A stretch of 11,198 nucleotides of DNA from Lachnospiraceae bacterium. Its GTDB lineage: Bacteria > Bacillota > Clostridia > Lachnospirales > Lachnospiraceae. Shown one piece after another: positions 7,180 through 11,198 of the stretch. The stretch's first letter is position 1. Each line of letters starts with the position of its first letter. The notes beneath the pieces are model-generated. The model was not told where the DNA came from. It did no database searches and worked only from the letters and a program-made list of their open reading frames with translations. The stretch lies in assembly GCA_009774535.1 (NCBI GenBank), contig VSNY01000130.1:1-11198 (forward strand), given 5' to 3'. The position numbers and the translations under genes were made by a program.

Positions 7180-8231
7180 GTTTTCATCGTCCTTTCTACT
7201 TTATGGAATAATTGTCCGGCGGCGGCACAGATGGAATCTGTCAGCTCCCGGAGACGTGAGAACTGCTCCGGGCTGACATGAGGGAATACCGTATCATAGT
7301 ATGGGTCGCTGTACCAGCTGATCTCTTTATGGAATTTCCGGACAAATGCCTCATATTCTTCCAGAAAGCTGTCCGGTGTGCCGCTGCAATCCTTGTCCGG
7401 GTCTTTCAGTTCCGCTACCACATCTTTTAAACTGGCGGCAGGGGTTTTCTGCGGAACCGGTGAAGAAAAAGGAGGCGATACCACAGATTCCGCCGGCTTT
7501 TCTGTCCGGTTTTCCGTTTCGGGCTGCCCTGCCATTCCGGTCTCCGAATCTTTAAGCTTTTTATTGCTGCCCTCCAGAGTTGTCTCCCTCTTTCTGGTAT
7601 ATTCATCTACCGTGCGTATCTCTTTTGCGGCAAGGAGCGTTGCGGCTTCTTTCTGCTGTTCCGGTTTCAGATTAGAGAGCTTCATCGCAGCTTTTTTTGA
7701 TATTTTTGTGTCTGTCCCTTTGATGATCTCTTTGGTTTCCGATGTCAGGTTCTTTGCCGTCTGTATCTGTCGCCGGACAGTACGGGGATTAACTCCTAAT
7801 TTGTCGGCAGTATCATCAACAAAAGATTTTGCCGGATCAAATGGACATTTTGTCCGTTTGATTTCTTCGCTTTTTCTGTCGCCTCCCCGCTTTGTTTCCG
7901 GGTGCAGTGTTTCATAAATTTCCTTGCGGCGCAGAAGCATTTCCCCATATTCCACAGGTGACAGGTCACTGCGTATAAAATTCTCGTCAATCTCTGCCAG
8001 TTCTGCCGCCAGCCCTTCCAGGCTGCTGACGGTGCATTCCACATCCGTCCATCCCAGCGTCTTCACTGCTTCCAGACGGTGCAGCCCTGCGATCAGAAAA
8101 TTCTCCTTGTCTATAGTCAGGGGATTCAAAAGCCCAAGCTCCCGTATGCTGTCTGCCAGTTCTTTTACATGCCCCATATCAAGGTTGCGCCTTCCTTCCC
8201 TTATCTGGATTCTCTTTATGGAAACCTGCAT
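7176..8231 (-). CDS. ParB N-domain/HTH DNA-binding protein (351 aa)
   Basis: Residues 1-100 form a ParB-N domain: MQVSIKRIQIREG, then LGLLNPLTIDKENFLIAGLHRLEAVKTLGW with the GxHRLEA box at about 49-55. A central HTH follows at about 140-165 (DTADKLGVNPRTVRRQIQTA). Residues about 225-285 are low-complexity, rich in Glu, Lys, Ser and Pro. A predicted helical C-terminal domain of about 60 residues closes the protein. This is the layout of ParB-like regulators carried by ICEs, used for partition or transcription control. The frame extends upstream to 8369, but the ATG at 8231 is preferred, since the conserved domain begins there and a G-rich ribosome site (AAAGGGGG) lies about 10 nt upstream. It heads a coupled operon with two further genes. 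No strong promoter is visible just upstream; one would have to lie inside the non-coding block, or readthrough from the sigma-like gene is used. Confidence 0.88.
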   Translation of the reverse strand: MQVSIKRIQIREGRRNLDMGHVKELADSIRELGLLNPLTIDKENFLIAGLHRLEAVKTLGWTDVECTVSSLEGLAAELAEIDENFIRSDLSPVEYGEMLLRRKEIYETLHPETKRGGDRKSEEIKRTKCPFDPAKSFVDDTADKLGVNPRTVRRQIQTAKNLTSETKEIIKGTDTKISKKAAMKLSNLKPEQQKEAATLLAAKEIRTVDEYTRKRETTLEGSNKKLKDSETGMAGQPETENRTEKPAESVVSPPFSSPVPQKTPAASLKDVVAELKDPDKDCSGTPDSFLEEYEAFVRKFHKEISWYSDPYYDTVFPHVSPEQFSRLRELTDSICAAAGQLFHKVERTMKT

Positions 8232-8280
8232 ATAAGCAGCACCCCCTTTATCTTCTTTTTGTTTTATCTCAATACCTGCC

Positions 8281-8927
8281 GGATGAAACACCATGCGCCA
8301 CAAGCTGATGCACCCGCTATAGAAACAGATACACCAGCCGCTTGTGGCGGCAGGTCTTGCATCCCGCAAGAATCCGGCAGGCGCATTTATGCGTTGGCTG
8401 CCGGAGTTATTGCAAACAGAAACCTCCGGTCAAAACAAAGAATATGTCCTGTTCTCCGGTACAGATTCCCATAATTCTATCAAATCTCATTCTTGTGCCG
8501 TATTATCAGGCGACGGGATCGCCCTGCTTCTCATCCCCGGCACGGGAATATCCAAGCCGCCTATGGTTAGTAAGCGCCATGATACCGACGGCAGGTGGCG
8601 GCAGGTGACTAAGCTGCCCAGGCCATGCCCACAGTATCCCCCTTTCACCCTGCGGTACGGGAATCTTCTGGTTCTCCATTTACTGGCGGCTCATGGCGGT
8701 TCCGGCATTACCAGTGCCGGTCACAGACCCTCCGGGTTCTCGCTCGTACCTTTGATGTTATCTTATTGACGGTGCAGGACAGGGGAGGGCGGAAGATATG
8801 CCCTTTCTCTGCCCATTCCCGCAGGCAGTCATCGCGTCCGTGCCTGGGCCGCTTGCTTTACAGCCCCGCACAGTGGGAGAAACTTGAATACTGATTATCC
8901 ATGAACAGGAACTTGTCCTGTTGTTTT
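8281..8927 (+). ncRNA. Candidate large structured RNA, about 640 nt, unidentified class
   Basis: This GC-rich block has no recognisable protein on either strand. Read on the + strand it gives many helices. Examples are a 10-bp stem (8296-8305 with 8340-8349), a hairpin of 7+5 bp (8374-8404), a 12-bp helix (8489-8500 with 8538-8549) enclosing GGCGA/TCGCC (8509-8523), nested stems 8622-8627/8692-8697 and 8632-8636/8681-8685, CCGGCA/TGCCGG (8702-8720), a 9-bp stem (8782-8790 with 8800-8808) and CAGGCA/TGCCTG (8822-8846). Several are continuous only on + because they use G-U wobbles. A + strand terminator ends the block. A tentative 6-bp helix, 8281-8286 with 8895-8900, could close the whole molecule. 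Some helices compete (e.g. 8398-8404 with 8401-8429). I cannot assign it to a known class, and no clear + promoter is seen. Confidence 0.5.
8904..8927 (+). terminator. Intrinsic terminator of the candidate RNA
   Basis: Perfect 7-bp stem AACAGGA (8904-8910) and TCCTGTT (8916-8922) with a 5-nt loop, followed by GTTTTT on the + strand. On the - strand an A-run would precede the stem and no U-run follows, so the signal is directional. Nothing protein-coding on the + strand ends here, which supports a non-coding + transcript. Confidence 0.6.
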
Positions 8928-8941
8928 TCAATGTACATTAA

Positions 8942-8998
8942 GAGGGAATGAAAATATCCCCTCATAAGGTTCGGTAACGAAAAAGCGGTTTGAAAACC
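8942..8998 (-). terminator. Weak terminator region after the sigma-like gene
   Basis: Just past the sigma-like stop, the - strand has a short stem (GGTT/AACC, 8987-8998) followed by GC and five U residues (8984-8980). A second hairpin of 7 bp follows (8942-8948 with 8957-8963), complete on the - strand through one G-U pair but carrying an A-C mismatch on +. Termination is probably partial, leaving some readthrough possible. Confidence 0.4.
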
Positions 8999-9004
8999 AG
9001 ATTT

Positions 9005-9448
9005 TTAAAAAAACTTTTTTAATTTTTCCAAAATCTTCTTTTTCCGCTTGTGGATAGCTGCCTGTGTGAGATTGTAAACTGCGCTTATTTCCCGTTCTGA
9101 TTTCTCCAGATAGAAGATCTCGCGAATCAGATCTCTTTCTTCATCCGTCAGGCTTTGCAATGCCCTGTTTAATGTTTCCAGAGCCTGTGCTTTCATTACA
9201 GCGCCGTCCACCGGTTCGCCCGGAGCAGGGAAATCCCAATCTGCATCCAGAAGCTGCTCATACGATGCTTCACGGCTGGGAAGGTATTCTACTGTCTGCT
9301 TTTCCGGATCCACAACAAACTTTCCTTTTTTCAGCCGCTTCATAAAATACCGCTCTTTTTCCTCCGCACGTTTATATTCCCGGTAAACTTCCTCACTGAC
9401 CTTCACGGGTTGTCCCTCTATGTATAAATAAAAATCCTTTTCTGCCAT
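9005..9448 (-). CDS. Small sigma-70 region-4-like DNA-binding protein (147 aa)
   Basis: Residues about 85-145 match sigma-70 region 4: ALETLNRALQSLTDEERDLIREIFYLEKSEREISAVYNLTQAAI is a helical HTH unit, followed by a Lys-rich tail (HKRKKKILEKLKKFF). Residues 1-80 contain a short beta-like start (DFYLYIEGQPVKVSEEVYREY) and a charged linker; sigma region 2 is missing. Such proteins are typical accessory regulators in Firmicutes ICEs, including Tn916-like ones, and may direct or modulate transcription of transfer or recombination genes. The start is the ATG at 9448, with GGAGGA 6 nt upstream; a longer frame from a TTG at 9526 has no ribosome site. It is monocistronic or loosely linked to the ParB operon. 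Its promoter is overlaid by a long palindrome and its leader holds a strong terminator, so expression is probably conditional. Confidence 0.82.
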   Translation of the reverse strand: MAEKDFYLYIEGQPVKVSEEVYREYKRAEEKERYFMKRLKKGKFVVDPEKQTVEYLPSREASYEQLLDADWDFPAPGEPVDGAVMKAQALETLNRALQSLTDEERDLIREIFYLEKSEREISAVYNLTQAAIHKRKKKILEKLKKFF

Positions 9449-9539
9449 ATATTCCTCCGAAATTCTGAAATGTTGATGGGTTTCAGAATCCCGGAGGCGG
9501 AGAACGGCATCTTGGAACAATGACAAGTTCCTGCATAAA

Positions 9540-9600
9540 ACGACATGAAAAAAGCCGCGCCTGGCAGATACCAGACACGGCTAAAAATTTATCTTGTCGT
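9540..9600 (-). terminator. Leader terminator (attenuator candidate) before the sigma-like gene
   Basis: On the - strand, 9582-9571 pairs with 9564-9553 as an uninterrupted 12-bp stem using two G-U wobbles, with a 6-nt loop and a run of five or more U residues (to 9548). On + the same positions are C-A mismatches and no U-run follows, so it works leftwards. It lies between the promoter at 9625-9652 and the gene start at 9448. An outer repeat, ACGACA (9540-9545) with TGTCGT (9595-9600), encloses it. The position suits transcription attenuation; it could instead end a transcript arriving from the right. Confidence 0.75.
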
Positions 9601-9624
9601 ATTCGTTGCTTATGAACGTATTGT

Positions 9625-9652
9625 AGTATAAAAATATCCGTATAGTTGGCAA
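9625..9652 (-). promoter_or_regulatory. Promoter of the sigma-like gene
   Basis: On the - strand, -35 TTGCCA (9652-9647) and -10 TATACT (9630-9625) are each one base from consensus, with 16-bp spacing. The transcript would carry a leader of about 170 nt containing the terminator. The -35 and most of the spacer lie inside a long palindrome. Confidence 0.6.
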
Positions 9653-9664
9653 CTATACGGATAT
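9634..9664. promoter_or_regulatory. 31-bp palindromic operator candidate
   Basis: Arms ATATCCGTATAGTTG (9634-9648) and CAACTATACGGATAT (9650-9664) are perfect 15-bp inverted repeats around a single base. The site covers the -35 and spacer of the sigma-like promoter, so bound protein would block RNA polymerase. No U-run adjoins it, which favours a DNA operator over a terminator. It could also be a recombinase core-type site for the tyrosine integrase nearby. Confidence 0.7.
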
Positions 9665-10070
9665 GGCAAATTATATGTTTAATTGACAGAAAGACTGTTT
9701 TTTCGCACCGATATGTAAAACCGTCCTCTATAGAAGCTAAGATTTTTTTAACGAATCACAGGCATGTAATATGTAATCGGACACGGCTTTCCTTTCATTA
9801 TGCCGCATCATCATAAAATAATAACGGCTTTTGAATCACTCAAAACCGCTACTATGTTACATCGTCCTGTATAACGCAAAGCTACCCAGAACCAATTAAC
9901 GGTCTTACTATGTCAACGTCTCTGAGAAATGTGCGTTTTTTGGTTATATGTCAGTATAACTCTTTTTCTGATAATTGTCACTGTTTTATTCTCAATTTTG
10001 GCAACATTCAGGAGAAATTGTGAAACAAATAGACATGAAAAGACAGAGAATTTGCCGATAAACACATCAA
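9665..10070. other. Gene-poor AT-rich stretch beside the integrase
   Basis: No convincing gene. It contains a hairpin of about 9 bp with one bulge (CGGCTTTTGA...TCAAAACCG, near 9824-9847) and two copies of TACTATGT 56 bp apart (9850-9857, 9906-9913) within a looser repeat. There is also a weak 25-codon - strand frame (9814-9737) without a ribosome site. A + strand frame from 9929 begins with a hydrophobic segment but has no homology I recognise and overlaps the integrase end. Lying at the 3' end of an integrase, the stretch may hold an attachment or arm-binding site. Confidence 0.4.
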
Positions 10071-10115
10071 ATCCCGGCAATTCTCAAAAAAATCAGAAAA
10101 GCCGGGATGCTTTTT
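10071..10115. terminator. Hairpin at the 3' end of the integrase gene
   Basis: ATCCCGGC (10071-10078) and GCCGGGAT (10101-10108) are perfect 8-bp arms with a 22-nt loop. On + the stem is followed by GC and a T5 run that overlaps the integrase stop codon; on - the integrase message has a T7 run inside the loop instead. It may serve as a (possibly bidirectional) terminator separating the integrase from the region to its left. Confidence 0.5.
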
Positions 10116-11061
10116 ACAGCAGATCGTTAAGTAAATTCATGCATTTTACTTTCTGTTGCAGATTAGCGCTGCCATAGACATTAAGAGTGAATGATACATT
10201 TTTGTGACCGAGAATCTCAGAAAGTGACTTGATGTCAAATTCCGGTATCTCAATCGCTCTTACTGCAAAAGTATGGCGAATTTCATGAAATTTAACTTTT
10301 TCCAGTCCATTCCTTTTCAAAAAGCGTGAGAAAAACTGTCTGTAAGTGCGTGGTTCACTTGGTTTGGTTTTCCCAGTCAGAAAATAATGGTTCGGATTCT
10401 CTGTATAAAACTTTTTGATGATGTTCATGAGCAGAGAAGGAACCGGTATCGTTCTTGCGGAAGTCTTTGTTTTTGGCGGCCCAATGTGAAGGTAGGAGCT
10501 TTTCTTTTTCTTGTCATAGATTCTCTGTACTGTCTTATTGATATTGATTGTTTTGTCAGCAAGAGAAATGTCCTTCATCTGAAGCCCGCATAATTCCCCA
10601 ATACGCACCCCCGTAAACAGGGCAATAAGGATCCCGGCCGTTTTCCGGTTTAAGTCCAGGTATATGCACTGAATCAACGCCTGCTCCTGGTCTTTAGACA
10701 GGGAAATCACCTTTTTAATGCCGAGTTCCTTTGGGTATTCAATCAGATCCCAATTCAGCAGGGGAATGGCCCGTTCTTTGTAAGCATATTCCATCGACAA
10801 TCTGAACACAAGAATAATATCGCGGATTGTCTTGACGGTCAGCCCTCCGGTTTTATCAAGCCTGCCCTCATTATGGAGTGTAGATATGTAATTTTGCACA
10901 TCCGCCTCCGTGATTGTGCCAATTTTACGCTTGCCAAATTGGGGAATCAGGTGATTTTCAGCAATGAGCGTAAAGCTGGCGTGTGTTGACGGGGTAATCA
11001 TTGGCTTCTTCTTATTGAGCCATTCATTAACCAACGTCTTAAATTGTGTATTATTAGTCAT
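10114..11061 (-). CDS. Intact tyrosine recombinase/integrase (315 aa)
   Basis: Site-specific tyrosine recombinase. A core-binding (SAM-like) domain covers about residues 5-100 (FKTLVNEWLNKKKP, then ITEADVQNYISTL). The catalytic domain covers about 120-305 with Arg153 in FTGVRIGELCGL, Lys197 in PPKTKTSARTIP, His259 and Arg262 in FHEIRHTF, His286 in ILGHKNVS and Tyr296 in LNVYG. All five expected residues are present. The ATG at 11061 is used because GGAGG lies 8 nt upstream; an in-frame GTG at 11076 would be part of that ribosome site. It is more AT- and Lys-rich than the serine recombinases, suggesting a different origin. No xis-like gene is visible in the window. It may be the end-gene of an element extending to the right, a solitary integrase, or an invertase. 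Confidence 0.93.
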   Translation of the reverse strand: MTNNTQFKTLVNEWLNKKKPMITPSTHASFTLIAENHLIPQFGKRKIGTITEADVQNYISTLHNEGRLDKTGGLTVKTIRDIILVFRLSMEYAYKERAIPLLNWDLIEYPKELGIKKVISLSKDQEQALIQCIYLDLNRKTAGILIALFTGVRIGELCGLQMKDISLADKTININKTVQRIYDKKKKSSYLHIGPPKTKTSARTIPVPSLLMNIIKKFYTENPNHYFLTGKTKPSEPRTYRQFFSRFLKRNGLEKVKFHEIRHTFAVRAIEIPEFDIKSLSEILGHKNVSFTLNVYGSANLQQKVKCMNLLNDLL

Positions 11062-11098
11062 ATTGACCACCTCCACAGATATTATCAGTGAAGGGGGA

Positions 11099-11126
11099 AT
11101 TATAGCACCATATAATCCTTGAGTAA
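11099..11126 (-). promoter_or_regulatory. Promoter of the tyrosine integrase
   Basis: A perfect -10 TATAAT (11104-11099) lies on the - strand, with a weak -35 TTACTC (11126-11121) at 16-bp spacing. It would start transcription about 30 nt before the ATG at 11061. The remaining bases to 11198 show no gene. Confidence 0.55.
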
Positions 11127-11198
11127 CGGTCTCGAAAAGTATCCGAAGCTGCGATTTCCGGGGTTTAAGGAACCGTGGAAAGCAACTACACTATCCGC

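Larger units (their letters stand above)
620..9600. mobile_element. Terminal portion of an integrative element with a serine-recombinase triplet
   Basis: The extent is inferred: the left limit is the broken integrase, and the right limit is set arbitrarily at the upstream edge of the sigma-like gene's leader. The content fits the recombination/regulation end of an ICE or IME: three large serine recombinases, a short recombinase, two ParB-like proteins, a small CxxC protein and a sigma-like HTH protein. Nearly all are on the - strand. No relaxase, T4SS or resistance gene is present, so conjugation genes, if any, lie outside. Tandem triplets of serine recombinases have been reported, to my knowledge, in some streptococcal ICE/IME families. 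The true right end may lie far beyond this window. Confidence 0.5.

Noticed and set aside
8232..8369. N-terminal extension of the ParB-like protein
   Set aside because: The extra 46 residues are Cys/Trp-rich and unlike ParB-N domains. The extension overlaps the 10-bp stem of the candidate RNA, and the internal ATG at 8231 has a better site.
8590..8609. Direct repeat GGCAGGTG twice, 2 bp apart, as a CRISPR or iteron array
   Set aside because: Only two copies with no regular spacers. It sits inside the structured block and is explained by the helices there.
8344..8769. A 141-codon + strand open frame in the gene-poor block
   Set aside because: Other + frames here are also open, as expected for GC-rich stop-poor DNA. 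There is no ribosome site and no recognisable domain. A GGSGIT stretch looks P-loop-like in isolation but no further motif follows. RNA helices with G-U asymmetry explain the block better.
8232..8927. Group I or group II intron
   Set aside because: I found no domain V-like hairpin, no GTGYG start, no group I core pairing elements and no intron-encoded protein.
9683..9705. TTGACA on the + strand followed by a small hairpin and T6
   Set aside because: No -10 box at usable spacing, and the stem is only 4 bp, so neither a promoter nor a terminator is convincing.
9737..9814. A 25-codon - strand frame beginning with three ATG codons
   Set aside because: No ribosome site and too short to judge. 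The composition looks protein-like but nothing else supports it.
9929..10177. An 82-codon + strand frame starting with a hydrophobic segment
   Set aside because: It has no ribosome site, is low in complexity after the first 30 residues, and runs about 60 bp into the end of the integrase gene on the other strand. Chance ORF in AT-rich DNA is more likely.

Overview
The window looks like mobile DNA from a low-GC Gram-positive gut bacterium, most likely a Clostridia/Lachnospiraceae relative. This rests on strong GGAGG-type ribosome sites, sigma-A-like promoters, large serine recombinases, and small ICE-associated accessory proteins. It holds no housekeeping gene, no conjugation (relaxase, T4SS) gene and no cargo gene, so it is probably the recombination/regulation end of a larger integrative element plus its junctions.

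Left edge (1-754, + strand): a tyrosine integrase gene enters from outside the window and keeps its Arg box and HxxR motif. It loses all family resemblance right after the HDIRH codons (about position 616), so the last catalytic His and Tyr are missing. The simplest reading is that the element to the right inserted there. A two-tier hairpin (656-697) follows the break.

Recombinase operon (5942 to 726, - strand): one promoter drives four tightly packed genes. Three are full-length large serine recombinases (549, 545 and 515 aa), each with its own catalytic Ser and zinc ribbon. The fourth is a 122-aa stand-alone catalytic domain in which the nucleophilic Ser is replaced by Asp. The promoter's -35 box abuts a perfect 16-bp palindrome, and the leader can fold so that the Shine-Dalgarno of the first gene is paired.

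Regulatory/ParB-like block (8231 to 6077, - strand): a ParB/HTH protein, a second ParB-like (DUF6551-type) protein and a small CxxC protein (DUF6870-like) are coupled or closely spaced. They lead directly into the recombinase promoter.

Non-coding block (about 8281-8927): this stretch has no convincing gene but many nested helices. Several helices are continuous only on the + strand, through G-U wobbles, and the block ends in a + strand intrinsic terminator. I read it as a candidate large structured RNA of about 640 nt, antisense to its neighbours. It is the most interesting feature here.

Sigma-like gene (9448-9005, - strand): a small sigma-70 region-4 protein. Its promoter is overlaid by a 31-bp palindrome, and its leader contains a strong terminator, suggesting repression plus attenuation.

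Right edge (9665-11198): an AT-rich gene-poor stretch, then an intact 315-aa tyrosine integrase on the - strand with its own promoter. Whether it belongs to the same element or to a neighbour cannot be settled from this window.

Working model (inference): the palindrome-controlled sigma-like and ParB-like proteins regulate the recombinase operon. The three active recombinases, perhaps modulated by the dead one, excise and integrate the element.
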